A stretch of DNA of 64,000 nucleotides. Source: Rhizobium skierniewicense. Its GTDB lineage: Bacteria; Pseudomonadota; Alphaproteobacteria; Rhizobiales; Rhizobiaceae. The number at the start of each line of letters is the position of its first letter. The stretch's first letter is position 1. The notes below the pieces were generated by a model that was not told the origin of the DNA, did not search any database, and saw only the letters and a list, made by a program, of their open reading frames with translations. This document shows, one piece after another, positions 27,827-37,905 of this stretch. The position numbers were made by a program, and so were the translations under genes. The stretch spans positions 124,001 to 188,000 of the forward strand of contig NZ_JACIDV010000006.1 in assembly GCF_014196515.1 (NCBI RefSeq). Reading direction: 5' to 3'.

Positions 27827-29013
27827 CCGGCACTGCCACGCAAACGCCTATACCCGCCCGCACCCCCTATATGACGAGGACACGCCTCGGCGTTTCCCTG
27901 CTGTTCCTGATGAATGGTTTCATGATGGGATCCTGGGCTCCGATGATCCCGGAATTTGCCAAGCGTTTTTCGCTGAGCGAAAGCACTCTGGGCCTCGTCA
28001 TCCTGGCCTACGGCCTCGGGTCGCTGTCCTTTATGCCCATTGCGGGCTCTCAGATCGGCCGTCTAGGTTCGCGAACCGTCACGCTGACGGTCGCGCTGAT
28101 CATGGTACCGACGCTGCTGTTGATCACCATGGCGAATCCACTGTGGGCAGCTGTCGTGGCCGTCTTTGTGTTCGGGGGACTGACGGGTGCCATGGATGTT
28201 GCCATGAATGCCAATGCCGTCGTGGTGGAACGCGGCATGCGCCGAGCGATCATGTCGTCGTGTCACGCATTCTGGAGTCTGGGCGGCCTCCTCGGTGCTG
28301 GCCTCGGTGGTTTGTTAATCACCAAGATTGGCGTCTACGGACATGCCATTGCCCTGACGATCATTGCAGCCGCAATGCTGGCCATTGCTTGGCCAAGGGT
28401 ACAAACTGATCGCCCTCATCCGGAAGAAGAACGCCCCAAGGGTGGACTACCCATGACGCCATTGCCGTGGATCATCGGCATCATGGCGCTGTTTTCGATG
28501 ATCCCGGAAGGTGCCATCCTCGATTGGGGCGCGCTTTATTTGCGCAATGAACTGAGCGCCTCGGTCACCCTTTCCGGCTTCGGATTTGCAGCGTTCTCGT
28601 TGACCATGGCCATCATGCGCTTTGCAGGAGATCTGGTGCGTGATCGCTTCGGGGCCGTCCGTACTTTGCAATTTTGTTCCGCCATATCGATCGTCGGTCT
28701 CCTGATTGCCGGTTTCGCACCCAATGCCTTCATCGCGATTGCAGGCTTTGCAATTGCCGGGATCGGCATTTCCAACATGGTGCCGATTGCCTTTTCGGCG
28801 GCTGGAAACATGCCGGGAATGGCTCCTGGCATTGCGCTTTCTGTGGTCACGACCATGGGATACTCCGGCATTCTGGTGGCACCGTCTGCCATCGGCTTCA
28901 TCGCCGAACATACGGGCCTTGCCGCCGTGTTCATCGGTCTGCCGCTTCTGCATGTGGTGGTTTTCATGTTGGCGAAGCTTGCCCGCCATGCGGATGGTGC
29001 AAGCGGACACTGA
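27823..29013 (+). CDS. MFS transporter, YbjJ/fucose-permease-like
   Basis: Inner-membrane transporter of 396 aa with about 12 transmembrane segments. The start region LLFLMNGFMMGSWAPMIPEFAKRF and the motif between helices 2 and 3, GSQIGRLGSRT, place it in the YbjJ-type branch of the sugar-related MFS, often paired with DeoR regulators as here. GAMDVAMNANAVVVER in helix 4 is also typical of this branch. Its substrate is not deducible, though the DeoR partner suggests a sugar or sugar alcohol. Translationally coupled to the regulator. Confidence 0.88.
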   Translation: MTGTATQTPIPARTPYMTRTRLGVSLLFLMNGFMMGSWAPMIPEFAKRFSLSESTLGLVILAYGLGSLSFMPIAGSQIGRLGSRTVTLTVALIMVPTLLLITMANPLWAAVVAVFVFGGLTGAMDVAMNANAVVVERGMRRAIMSSCHAFWSLGGLLGAGLGGLLITKIGVYGHAIALTIIAAAMLAIAWPRVQTDRPHPEEERPKGGLPMTPLPWIIGIMALFSMIPEGAILDWGALYLRNELSASVTLSGFGFAAFSLTMAIMRFAGDLVRDRFGAVRTLQFCSAISIVGLLIAGFAPNAFIAIAGFAIAGIGISNMVPIAFSAAGNMPGMAPGIALSVVTTMGYSGILVAPSAIGFIAEHTGLAAVFIGLPLLHVVVFMLAKLARHADGASGH

Positions 29014-29165
29014 TACGATTTCGAGAAAGTGAAATGTCTCGCAAAGACAAATCTCGAATTTTGCCATGATTGCGGTAAAAGTGGAGTTGGTTGCTTCGAT
29101 GTTGACAAGGCGCGCGCCGTGTTCCACCTGAATGACCAGATGTACCGCAATTATCAGAGAAAATC

Positions 29166-30416
29166 ATGACGTCACACGCCGATTACGATCCCAAGCCGCG
29201 CCGGTCCTCGGTTGCCGTCAATGTCGGTGGCGTTATTGTCGGCGGTGGGGCGCCGGTGGTCGTGCAGTCCATGACCAACACCGACACGGCTGACATCGAC
29301 GCCACCGTGCAGCAGGTGGCAGCCCTGTTCCGAGCGGGTTCGGAAATCGTCCGTATTACCGTGGACCGCGATGAGAGTGCTGCTGCCGTTCCGAAAATCC
29401 GGGATCGCCTGATGCGCCTTGGCCTTGATGTGCCGCTGGTGGGGGATTTCCATTATATCGGCCACAAACTTCTGGCCGATCACCCAGCCTGCGCCGAAGC
29501 ATTGGCGAAGTACCGTATCAACCCAGGCAATGTCGGCTTCAAGGACAAGAAGGACAAGCAGTTCGGTGATATCGTGGAGATGGCGATCCGCTATGACAAG
29601 CCGGTCCGCATCGGGGTCAACTGGGGCTCGCTGGACCAGGAACTGCTGACAAGCTTGATGGACAAGAACAAGGACGAAGGTTTTCCGCTGTCTGCGCGTC
29701 AAGTCACGCGTGAAGCCATCGTTCAGTCCGCTTTGATCTCCGCCGAACTCGCCGAAGAGATCGGCCTGCCGCGCAACCGCATCATCCTGTCGGCCAAGGT
29801 CAGCCAGGTGCAGGACCTGATTGCCGTCTATTCGATGCTGTCGGAACGTTCCGACCATGCGCTGCATTTGGGTCTCACGGAAGCGGGCATGGGCTCGAAG
29901 GGCATCGTCGCATCCTCCGCTGCCATGGGCTACGTGTTGCAACACGGCATCGGCGATACCATCCGTGTGTCGTTGACACCAGAACCGAACGGCGATCGCA
30001 CGCGCGAAGTGCAGGTTGCTCAGGAAATTCTTCAGGTCATGGGTTTCCGCCAGTTCGTTCCCGTCGTTGCGGCCTGTCCGGGCTGCGGACGCACGACCTC
30101 CACCGTGTTTCAGGAACTGGCGCAAAATATTCAAAATGACCTGCGCAAGAACATGCCGGTCTGGCGCGATAAATATCCGGGCGTCGAGGCGCTCAACGTC
30201 GCGGTCATGGGCTGCATCGTAAACGGTCCTGGTGAAAGCAAGCATGCCGACATCGGCATTTCGCTTCCAGGCACCGGCGAAAACCCAGCCGCTCCCGTGT
30301 TCATTGATGGCGAAAAAGCGCTGACGCTCCGCGGTCCCGATATCGCCAAGGATTTCGAAGCTCTTGTTATCGACTACATCGAGAAACGTTTCGGCCAAAA
30401 GGATGCGGCAGAGTGA
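29166..30416 (+). CDS. ispG: 4-hydroxy-3-methylbut-2-enyl diphosphate synthase (IspG/GcpE)
   Basis: [4Fe-4S] enzyme of the MEP isoprenoid pathway, converting MEcPP to HMBPP. 416 aa with the N-terminal TIM barrel ([14 protein letters not shown] near residue 35; [32 protein letters not shown]) and the C-terminal cluster domain holding CPGCGRTT and [18 protein letters not shown], which supply the three Cys and the Glu ligand. Same pathway as ispA in this window. It lies 68 bp before an OmpA-like lipoprotein gene and could share its mRNA. Confidence 0.96.
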   Translation: MTSHADYDPKPRRSSVAVNVGGVIVGGGAPVVVQSMTNTDTADIDATVQQVAALFRAGSEIVRITVDRDESAAAVPKIRDRLMRLGLDVPLVGDFHYIGHKLLADHPACAEALAKYRINPGNVGFKDKKDKQFGDIVEMAIRYDKPVRIGVNWGSLDQELLTSLMDKNKDEGFPLSARQVTREAIVQSALISAELAEEIGLPRNRIILSAKVSQVQDLIAVYSMLSERSDHALHLGLTEAGMGSKGIVASSAAMGYVLQHGIGDTIRVSLTPEPNGDRTREVQVAQEILQVMGFRQFVPVVAACPGCGRTTSTVFQELAQNIQNDLRKNMPVWRDKYPGVEALNVAVMGCIVNGPGESKHADIGISLPGTGENPAAPVFIDGEKALTLRGPDIAKDFEALVIDYIEKRFGQKDAAE

Positions 30417-30484
30417 GTTTCGACCCTGAAAATGCCGAAATTCTTCTCTCTTACCTAACGTGAACTCACGGAGCACTAGAATTC

Positions 30485-31150
30485 ATGATCAAGAAGTTTA
30501 TCGTTCTTGCGCTTGCCGCAACCTATCTCTCTGCCTGCACCACGACCGACCCTTACACGGGTGAGCAGAAAGTTTCGAACATGGCGGGCGGCGCGGGTAT
30601 CGGCGCCCTTGCAGGTGCTGTCGGCGGTCTGGCCATCGGTGGCGGCAACAAGGGCCGCAATGCCTTGATCGGTGCCGGTATCGGTGCTCTGGCCGGTGGC
30701 GCCATTGGTGGCTACATGGACAATCAGGAATCGGAGCTTCGTCAGCAGCTTCAGGGAACAGGCGTTTCCGTGACGCGCCGTGGCGACAGCATCGTTCTCA
30801 ACATGCCGTCAAACGTCACCTTCGCGACGGACCAGGATCAGGTGATTCCGCCATTCTATCCGACGCTGAATTCCGTCGCGATCGTTCTGAACAAATTCAA
30901 CAAGACCTATATCGACATCAACGGCCACACCGATTCCACCGGCAGCCTTGCCCATAACCAGGGTCTGTCCGAGCGCCGTGCTGCTTCTGTTGCCAATTAT
31001 CTGGGTGATCGCGGTGGCGTTGATCAACGTCGTATTTCCACCATGGGCTTCGGTCCTTCCCAACCCATTGCATCCAACGCTACGGCAGATGGCCGCGCCC
31101 AGAACCGTCGTGTGGAAGTGTTGATTTCCCCGCTAACACAAAACGGCTGA
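30485..31150 (+). CDS. OmpA-family outer-membrane lipoprotein with glycine zipper
   Basis: Peptidoglycan-binding lipoprotein of 221 aa. Lipobox LSAC gives Cys19 as the lipidated residue; a Gly-rich double zipper (GGAGIGALAGAVGGLAIGGG and GAGIGALAGGAIGGYM, about residues 36-80) follows, which likely lies in or at the membrane, then the OmpA C-terminal domain with INGHTDSTGSLAHNQGLSERRA, where the Asp and Arg bind diaminopimelate. It resembles YfiB/YiaD proteins. It ends at a strong bidirectional terminator. Confidence 0.92.
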   Translation: MIKKFIVLALAATYLSACTTTDPYTGEQKVSNMAGGAGIGALAGAVGGLAIGGGNKGRNALIGAGIGALAGGAIGGYMDNQESELRQQLQGTGVSVTRRGDSIVLNMPSNVTFATDQDQVIPPFYPTLNSVAIVLNKFNKTYIDINGHTDSTGSLAHNQGLSERRAASVANYLGDRGGVDQRRISTMGFGPSQPIASNATADGRAQNRRVEVLISPLTQNG

Positions 31151-31195
31151 GGACATTCGGCAAGGCCGGCTTCGAGTACGCCGCCCATCATAAGC

Positions 31196-31236
31196 AAAAA
31201 GAGCCCGGGATGTGCTGAACATCCCGGGCTCTTTTT
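31196..31236. terminator. Bidirectional terminator, OmpA-like / chvA
   Basis: AAAAAGAGCCCGGGATGT and ACATCCCGGGCTCTTTTT form an 18-bp perfect stem with a 5-base loop; A- and T-runs make it intrinsic in both directions for the convergent pair. Confidence 0.95.
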
Positions 31237-31267
31237 GTCTAACGGTCCTATGGTCGGAAAGCGCCAA

Positions 31268-33043
31268 TCAGGCTGACTTTGCAGGCAATGACAACACGGG
31301 CGCACCTGTCTTTTCATCGTCGTTGAGCAGACCACTGGCGCGCAGCAGCGACGAGAAGCGACCGCCACGCATGCTCAACTCATCGAATGTACCCTTTTCG
31401 ACGATGCGACCATTGTCCATGAACAGCACGAGATCGGCGTCACGCACGGTCGACAGGCGGTGCGCGATGATGAAGGTCGTTCTGTTCTTACGCAGAGCAT
31501 CGACGGCATCCTTCACGCGTGCCTCAGTTTCCACATCGAGCGCGCTGGTCGCCTCATCGAGGACGAGGATGGGCGCGTTCTTCAAGACGGCGCGGGCGAT
31601 GGCAATACGCTGGCGTTCGCCGCCAGACAGGCGGTTGCCACGCTCGCCGACCTGCGTCATGTAACCACTTGCCCTGCTGTCGATAAAGTCGGTGGCGGCA
31701 GCCGCAGCCGCAGCCTGCGTGATCTCGTCATCGGTCGCGCTATCACGTCCGAGGCGAATATTGTCACGAATAGACCGGTTCAACAGACCGGCGTCCTGGA
31801 ACACCGTGGCAATGGAGTTGCGCAGAGACTGACGGGTAACCGTGGAGATATCCGTGCCATCGACGAAAATCTGACCATTATTGGGATCATAGACCCGCTG
31901 CAGCAAGTTGATCAGCGTCGTCTTGCCAGCGCCCGTTGGACCGACGATAGCGATCGTTTCACCTGCATTGGCCGTGAAGGAAACGTCGTGGACACCCTGC
32001 TTGGTGTTCGCAAAGCCAAAATCGACGTTGCGGAACTCCACCTTGCCGGAAACCTGACCGAGTTCGATCGCACCGCTTGGCTCTTCGCGTTCCTGCACGG
32101 AATCTTCCAGCTTGAAGAAATCAACAAGCTTCGCGCGTGCTTCGAAAATCTGTGTGGCAAAGGCACGCATCTGATCGAGACGTCCAATAAGGAGGTTCGC
32201 AAAGCCGATAAAGGCAATGACGTCACCCACTCTGAGTTCGCCGTTCTTCACGAGAATCGTACCGATGATGAGAATGATCATCATGGATAAGGTCGATGCC
32301 GTGCGGTTCAACGCACTGGCAAATGCCCACCAATCAAGCACGGGGTACTGGGCACTGAGAAGACGCTCGGTGAACGACTTCAATGCCTTGGTTTCCGCTT
32401 CGATGCGGTTGTAGCTATGCAGTACCGACACGTTGCTGATCGAATCGCTGACATGGGCAAACACGGAATGATAGTGCTCCTCGACAGAGGCCTGACCTTC
32501 CTTCGTGCGCTCCATCACCCATTTGCCGATGAACCAGTACACGGTACCCAGCGCGATCAGGACGCAGCTAAGGCGAAGATCCATGGAAATCGCAGTTGGA
32601 ATGAGCAAAGCGAGAGCTACGAATGTCGCCAGATGGGTCCGCATGAATTCCAGCCAGAGGCCGAACAGTGTTTCACTGGCGCGAAGGAGCGTATGCAGCG
32701 CGTTGGATGTGCCCCGCAGATGGTGCCAGGATAGCGGCATGGAAATGATGCGGCCAAACGCTTCTGTCAAAAGCGAAGCACGACGTCCGTGGGCCAGACG
32801 ATCGGCCTCACGCGCAACGGCGACATAGGCGACGGTGTTGAACACACCGAAGGCCGCCCACAGGATCAAGATATTGGTTGCATCAGAACCGGACGAGATC
32901 GCATCGATGATGCGCCCGAACAAAATAGGTTCTGCAATAGTGATCGCAGCGAGGATGACGTTGGCGATGACGACAACAGTGACACGCAGCTTGTTGTCGG
33001 CGAGGTATCGCAGGGCGCGAGTATAAACCTGAAACAGTGTCAA
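31268..33043 (-). CDS. chvA: Cyclic beta-1,2-glucan ABC exporter (ChvA/NdvA)
   Basis: Exports cyclic beta-1,2-glucan made by ChvB to the periplasm, needed in Rhizobiaceae for hypo-osmotic adaptation and host interaction. 591-aa half-transporter: six-helix ABC exporter domain to about residue 320, then the ATPase with GPTGAGKTTLI, the signature RLSGGERQRIAIARA, Walker B ILVLDEATSALD and AHRLSTV. The FQVYTRALRYLA N-terminus and the SWHHLRGTSNALHTLLRASETLF segment match rhizobial ChvA/NdvA. The start is TTG at 33043; homologues begin at the same residue. ChvB lies 15 kb away on the other strand. Confidence 0.95.
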   Translation of the reverse strand: MTLFQVYTRALRYLADNKLRVTVVVIANVILAAITIAEPILFGRIIDAISSGSDATNILILWAAFGVFNTVAYVAVAREADRLAHGRRASLLTEAFGRIISMPLSWHHLRGTSNALHTLLRASETLFGLWLEFMRTHLATFVALALLIPTAISMDLRLSCVLIALGTVYWFIGKWVMERTKEGQASVEEHYHSVFAHVSDSISNVSVLHSYNRIEAETKALKSFTERLLSAQYPVLDWWAFASALNRTASTLSMMIILIIGTILVKNGELRVGDVIAFIGFANLLIGRLDQMRAFATQIFEARAKLVDFFKLEDSVQEREEPSGAIELGQVSGKVEFRNVDFGFANTKQGVHDVSFTANAGETIAIVGPTGAGKTTLINLLQRVYDPNNGQIFVDGTDISTVTRQSLRNSIATVFQDAGLLNRSIRDNIRLGRDSATDDEITQAAAAAAATDFIDSRASGYMTQVGERGNRLSGGERQRIAIARAVLKNAPILVLDEATSALDVETEARVKDAVDALRKNRTTFIIAHRLSTVRDADLVLFMDNGRIVEKGTFDELSMRGGRFSSLLRASGLLNDDEKTGAPVLSLPAKSA

Positions 33044-33526
33044 TTCTCAAATCCTGTCTTCGTATCCATCGTGTAGCGCTGTTCTATGGAGCGCAAAACT
33101 CCGTACCGTTTTATTGAACGGCACGGATATTCAAGTGATTGTTTTATGGCTTTTTCTACATGAATGGGCGCTTAACGGCCGCGATAAACCCGAAAACGCC
33201 CCGAATATTGTCTTACACCATGCGGTCTTAAGAAGTGGCTCCAAATGTCTGACGAAGACGCCTGCAGCAGAACCTTTGTCGCGTCTAAAACCCGTCTCCG
33301 AGTTGAGACTTTAGTCTCAAGGAGGGCACGCGCGGGCATTAAACGAGAGCATTGTGTGTCGTTTCGGTTGACTGCGGCGAAAACGCGGCCACAATGCGAG
33401 AAATGGCATTTTGGCTTTAAATATTGCTAACCATATTGGGGACAAGGTCTCGCTGGGACATTGTCCGAAACACGGCGCCTTAAAACCTTTCAAGGTTGTT
33501 TTATTTATTTCAGGGTATCCACTTCA
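33044..33526. other. Divergent intergenic region, chvA / luxR-type gene
   Basis: About 480 bp with no supportable gene. It holds the 18-bp dyad listed separately and AT-rich stretches near 33095-33130 and 33410-33440. Short open frames here lack RBS and family features. Confidence 0.5.
33303..33320. promoter_or_regulatory. Perfect 18-bp dyad upstream of the LuxR solo
   Basis: TTGAGACT-TT-AGTCTCAA has 8-bp perfect arms and a 2-bp spacer, the size and symmetry of lux/tra boxes bound by LuxR-type dimers. It lies 207 bp before the luxR-type start and 260 bp from chvA. Which gene it controls is not known. Confidence 0.45.
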
Positions 33527-34264
33527 ATGCACGATGTTTTTCAGTTTTTGACGGTGTGCAGCGAAGCAAAGTCACAGCACCGGTTCCTCTCCATTTTTCA
33601 CGACCTGATCCGCAGTCTGGGCTACGAATATTACAGGGTCGTGCGCCGCGATTCAGAGGATCTGACGCTGACGGGTAATGTTTTGGCAGAGCATCTGCCG
33701 GCGGGTTGGCGGGAGGTTTATCAGGAAAGAAAATACGGCAGCATCGATCCGGTCAAGCGGTCTTTCGGCCTTTTGAACCAGCCGTTCCGATGTCGTGATG
33801 TGGTCGGCCTTTTACCGCAGGCCACGCAACGAAAACGGGCCGCCAAACTGTTTCAGGATGCCGCACGGTTTGGTCTGAAAGAAGCCTATGCTTTTCCAGT
33901 TCATGGACGCAACGGCTTGCTTGGCGGTTCCTTCATCTTGGGTGAAGGGCGACTGTTTTCCCCTTCAGAACTGTTCATCATCGACACGGCCATGCGTGTT
34001 GCTTTCTGGCGGCTGCTGGAATTTGCGGGGCAATCCAACGACCTCCTCTCCATTCCCGATCCGGCTGTCACGCAATTTACCCGTCGTGAGCTGGATGTGT
34101 TGATGCTGCTTGCACAGGGAAAGACATCCCCCGAAATCGGTAAGATCCTGTCGATTTCCAGCCATACATCCGATTGGTACATAAACGGCATACAGCGCAA
34201 GCTCGAGGCCAAAAATCGCCAACATGTTGTGGCGCTTGCACTTCGACATGGCATTATCTCGTAA
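33527..34264 (+). CDS. LuxR-family transcriptional regulator with autoinducer-binding-like domain (solo)
   Basis: 245 aa from the ATG at 33527; a TTG start at 33461 in the same frame is less likely. The N-terminal half resembles the acyl-homoserine-lactone domain: Trp61, Tyr65, Tyr70, Asp74-Pro75 and GRNGLLGGSF are present. The Trp usually found near position 85 in TraR/LuxR proteins is replaced (PFRCRDV, Cys89), so the ligand may not be a standard AHL. The C-terminal GerE helix-turn-helix is intact (TRRELDVLMLLAQGKTSPEIGKIL, then QRKLEAKNRQHVVALAL). No luxI-type synthase lies nearby. It precedes pyc by 120 bp. Confidence 0.85.
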   Translation: MHDVFQFLTVCSEAKSQHRFLSIFHDLIRSLGYEYYRVVRRDSEDLTLTGNVLAEHLPAGWREVYQERKYGSIDPVKRSFGLLNQPFRCRDVVGLLPQATQRKRAAKLFQDAARFGLKEAYAFPVHGRNGLLGGSFILGEGRLFSPSELFIIDTAMRVAFWRLLEFAGQSNDLLSIPDPAVTQFTRRELDVLMLLAQGKTSPEIGKILSISSHTSDWYINGIQRKLEAKNRQHVVALALRHGIIS

Positions 34265-34384
34265 ACATCTCCCGACACGCAATCCGTACGAACTATGATA
34301 AAAACGCCCTTTCCAACCGTGACAATTACTGCTTAATTTCGCGGTGCAGCAAACACATTTGCTTGCGAGGTTTGGGAGGCCGTC

Positions 34385-37300
34385 TTGAAAATATCGAAAA
34401 TCCTTGTCGCCAATCGTTCAGAGATTGCGATCCGCGTATTCCGTGCTGCCAACGAACTGGGCATCAAAACGGTCGCTATCTGGGCAGAAGAGGACAAGCT
34501 TTCGCTGCATCGGTTCAAGGCGGATGAAAGTTACCAAGTTGGCCGTGGCCCACATCTGGCCAAGGATATGGGACCAATCGAAAGCTATCTGTCAATCGAC
34601 GAAGTCATCCGGGTTGCAAAGCTTTCAGGCGCTGACGCCATCCATCCCGGCTACGGTCTCTTGTCCGAAAGCCCTGAATTCGTTGAGGCCTGCAACGAAG
34701 CGGGCATTATCTTCATCGGCCCGACCGCCGACACGATGCGCAGGCTCGGGAACAAGGTAGCCGCGCGTAATCTGGCGATTTCCGTCGGTGTACCCGTTGT
34801 TCCGGCAACCGAACCTCTACCGGATGACATCGCAGAAGTGGAGCGGATGGCCGAGGAGATTGGCTACCCGGTGATGCTCAAGGCGTCCTGGGGCGGGGGC
34901 GGTCGCGGCATGCGCGCTATCAGAAAAAAGGAGGACCTTGCCCGCGAAGTGACCGAAGCCAAGCGTGAAGCGAAAGCGGCATTCGGCAAGGACGAAGTCT
35001 ATCTTGAAAAACTTCTCGAGCGCGCGCGCCACGTCGAAAGCCAGATTCTGGGCGATACGCATGGCAATGTCGTCCATCTGTTTGAGCGTGACTGCTCCAT
35101 CCAGCGCAGAAACCAGAAGGTGGTCGAGCGTGCACCGGCGCCTTATCTTTCAGACGAGCGCCGTCAGGAACTGGCGAATTATTCGCTGAAGATCGCTGGT
35201 GCCACAAATTATGTCGGTGCTGGAACGATCGAATACCTTATGGATGCCGATACCGGCAAGTTCTACTTCATCGAGGTCAATCCGCGCATCCAGGTCGAGC
35301 ATACGGTGACCGAAGTCGTCACCGGTATTGATATCGTCAAAGCACAGATCCACATTCTCGAAGGCGAAACTATCGGTACGCCTGAGTCGGGTGTGCCAGC
35401 GCAAAAGGACATCCGCCTTAACGGTCATGCGCTTCAGTGCCGGATCACGACGGAAGACCCTGAGCATAATTTCATTCCTGATTACGGTCGCATCACCGCT
35501 TACCGTTCGGCGTCGGGTTTCGGCATTCGTCTGGACGGCGGCACGTCCTATTCGGGCGCGATCATCACGCGCTATTACGACCCCTTGCTGGTGAAGGTTA
35601 CAGCCTGGGCTCCCCAGCCGAACGAAGCCATCGCGCGTATGCATCGTGCGCTTCGCGAATTCCGTATTCGAGGCGTGGCGACAAACCTCACCTTCCTGGA
35701 AGCCATCATCAGCCATCCGAGCTTTGTCGAAAATACCTATACGACCCGCTTCATCGATTCGACGCCTGAACTGTTCGAGCAGGTCAAGCGGCAGGACCGC
35801 GCGACGAAGCTTTTGACGTATCTGGCAGACGTGACTGTCAACGGACATCCCGAAACGAAAGGCCGCGTTAAACCAGCCGTCAACGCACCTGCACCGGTTG
35901 TTCCATATATCGACAAACCGACACCTGATGGCACCAAGCAGCGTCTCGATACTTTGGGCCCCAAGGGTTTTGCCGAGTGGATGCGCAATGAAAAGCGCGT
36001 TCTGGTAACGGATACGACCATGCGGGATGGTCACCAGTCGCTGCTGGCCACCCGGGTCCGCACCCATGATATCGCCCGTGTCGCCAGCGTCTATGCCAAG
36101 GCCTTGCCACAGCTTCTGTCGCTGGAATGCTGGGGTGGCGCGACCTTCGACGTGTCGATGCGCTTCCTCACCGAAGACCCATGGGAGCGGCTGAACCTTA
36201 TCCGGGAAGGCGCGCCGAACCTGTTGTTGCAAATGCTTCTGCGCGGGGCAAACGGCGTCGGCTACAAGAACTACCCGGACAATGTCGTCAAATATTTCGT
36301 ACGCCAGGCGGCAAAGGGCGGCGTCGATCTGTTCCGCGTCTTCGACTGCCTCAATTGGGTCGAGAACATGCGCGTGTCGATGGATGCGATCGCGGAAGAG
36401 AACAAGCTGTGTGAAGCGACGATCTGCTACACAGGCGATCTCCTCAATTCCGCGCGTCCGAAATACGACCTCAAATATTATACCGGTCTCGCCGCCGAAC
36501 TGGAAAAGGCAGGCGCCCACATCATCGCCGTGAAGGACATGGCCGGGTTGCTGAAGCCGGCCGCCGCAACGGTCCTGTTCAAGGCCTTGCGTGAAGCGAC
36601 CAGTCTGCCGATCCACTTCCATACGCATGATACGTCAGGCATTTCTGCCGCAACGGTTCTGGCGGCTGTCGATGCCGGTGTGGACGCCGTGGATGCGGCC
36701 ATGGATGCGCTGTCCGGCAACACCTCTCAGCCCTGCCTCGGCTCTATCGTTGAAGCCTTGAAGGGAACCGAGCGCGACACAGGCCTCGATACGGAATGGA
36801 TTCGTCGCATCTCGTTTTATTGGGAAGCGGTGCGCGGGCAATATGCGGCCTTTGAAAGCGATCTGAAGGGACCGGCATCCGAGGTCTACCTGCATGAAAT
36901 GCCGGGTGGCCAGTTCACCAATCTCAAGGAACAGGCCCGTTCTCTGGGTCTCGAGAGCCGCTGGCACGAGGTCGCGCAGACCTATGCCGACGTCAACCAG
37001 ATGTTCGGTGATATCGTCAAGGTAACGCCGTCCTCAAAGGTTGTTGGCGACATGGCGCTGATGATGGTCTCTCAGGACCTCAAGGTTGCGGATGTCGAGA
37101 ACCCCGACAAGGAGGTTTCTTTCCCTGATTCGGTCGTTTCCATGTTGAAGGGCGATCTTGGCCAGTCACCCGGTGGTTGGCCTCAGGCATTGCAGAAAAA
37201 GGCCCTGAAGGGCGATCAACCCTATACGGTTCGTCCCGGTTCGCTTCTTGAAGATGCCGATCTCAACGCAGAGCGCAAGGAGATCGAAACGAAATTGGAG

Positions 37301-37846
37301 CGCTCCGTCGACGATTTCGAGTTTGCCTCGTACCTGATGTATCCGAAGGTTTTCACCGACTTCGCGTTGGCCGCGGAGACCTACGGCCCAGTCTCTGTTT
37401 TACCAACCCACGCCTACTTCTACGGAATGGAGGATGGCGAGGAACTGTTTGCTGATATCGAGCGTGGGAAGACGCTCGTCATCGTCAATCAGGCATCATC
37501 CGGCACTGATGACAAGGGCATGGTCACGGTTTTCTTCGAGATCAACGGCCAGCCACGGCGCATCAAGGTGCCGAACCGGGCACAGGGCGCTTCCAGCGCG
37601 GCAGTCCGTCGAAAAGCGGAACCCGGCAATACCGCCCATGTTGGTGCGCCGATGCCGGGCGTCATCTCCCGCGTCTTCGCCAATCAGGGGCAGGACGTGA
37701 AGGCAGGCGATGTGCTTGTGTCTATCGAAGCCATGAAGATGGAAACTGCGCTTCATGCCGAGCGCGATGGCAAGGTTGCCGAAGTTCTGGTCAAGCCCGG
37801 CGATCAGATCGATGCCAAGGATTTGTTGATCGCCTATGGCGAATAA
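34385..37846 (+). CDS. pyc: Pyruvate carboxylase
   Basis: Biotin enzyme making oxaloacetate from pyruvate, bicarbonate and ATP, the anaplerotic step for growth on sugars. 1153 aa in one chain: biotin carboxylase (residues 1-450, KASWGGGGRGMR, EVNPRIQVEHTVTE), carboxyltransferase (about 530-800, DTTMRDGHQSL, FRVFDCLNW, HFHTHDTSG), PC tetramerisation region and the biotinyl domain with EAMKMETAL, biotin-Lys1118. The start is TTG at 34385: GGGAGG lies 5 bases upstream and MKISKILVANRSEIA matches family N-termini. Followed by a terminator. Confidence 0.97.
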   Translation: MKISKILVANRSEIAIRVFRAANELGIKTVAIWAEEDKLSLHRFKADESYQVGRGPHLAKDMGPIESYLSIDEVIRVAKLSGADAIHPGYGLLSESPEFVEACNEAGIIFIGPTADTMRRLGNKVAARNLAISVGVPVVPATEPLPDDIAEVERMAEEIGYPVMLKASWGGGGRGMRAIRKKEDLAREVTEAKREAKAAFGKDEVYLEKLLERARHVESQILGDTHGNVVHLFERDCSIQRRNQKVVERAPAPYLSDERRQELANYSLKIAGATNYVGAGTIEYLMDADTGKFYFIEVNPRIQVEHTVTEVVTGIDIVKAQIHILEGETIGTPESGVPAQKDIRLNGHALQCRITTEDPEHNFIPDYGRITAYRSASGFGIRLDGGTSYSGAIITRYYDPLLVKVTAWAPQPNEAIARMHRALREFRIRGVATNLTFLEAIISHPSFVENTYTTRFIDSTPELFEQVKRQDRATKLLTYLADVTVNGHPETKGRVKPAVNAPAPVVPYIDKPTPDGTKQRLDTLGPKGFAEWMRNEKRVLVTDTTMRDGHQSLLATRVRTHDIARVASVYAKALPQLLSLECWGGATFDVSMRFLTEDPWERLNLIREGAPNLLLQMLLRGANGVGYKNYPDNVVKYFVRQAAKGGVDLFRVFDCLNWVENMRVSMDAIAEENKLCEATICYTGDLLNSARPKYDLKYYTGLAAELEKAGAHIIAVKDMAGLLKPAAATVLFKALREATSLPIHFHTHDTSGISAATVLAAVDAGVDAVDAAMDALSGNTSQPCLGSIVEALKGTERDTGLDTEWIRRISFYWEAVRGQYAAFESDLKGPASEVYLHEMPGGQFTNLKEQARSLGLESRWHEVAQTYADVNQMFGDIVKVTPSSKVVGDMALMMVSQDLKVADVENPDKEVSFPDSVVSMLKGDLGQSPGGWPQALQKKALKGDQPYTVRPGSLLEDADLNAERKEIETKLERSVDDFEFASYLMYPKVFTDFALAAETYGPVSVLPTHAYFYGMEDGEELFADIERGKTLVIVNQASSGTDDKGMVTVFFEINGQPRRIKVPNRAQGASSAAVRRKAEPGNTAHVGAPMPGVISRVFANQGQDVKAGDVLVSIEAMKMETALHAERDGKVAEVLVKPGDQIDAKDLLIAYGE

Positions 37847-37868
37847 ATCTATCCTCTGAAACGAAAAG

Positions 37869-37890
37869 AGCCCCGGATCGCTCCGGGGCT
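37869..37890 (+). terminator. Terminator after pyc
   Basis: AGCCCCGGA (37869-37877) pairs with TCCGGGGCT (37882-37890), followed by a T/C-rich tail (TCGTCTATTCT). An A-run stands to the left. Confidence 0.75.
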
Positions 37891-37905
37891 TCGTCTATTC
37901 TGGTT

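Noticed and set aside
29172-30476. 434-aa open frame opposite ispG
   Set aside because: Complete overlap with ispG, whose motifs are all intact; no independent evidence.
35150-36628. 492-aa open frame opposite pyc
   Set aside because: Antisense to the conserved carboxylase domains; artefact of GC-rich codon usage.
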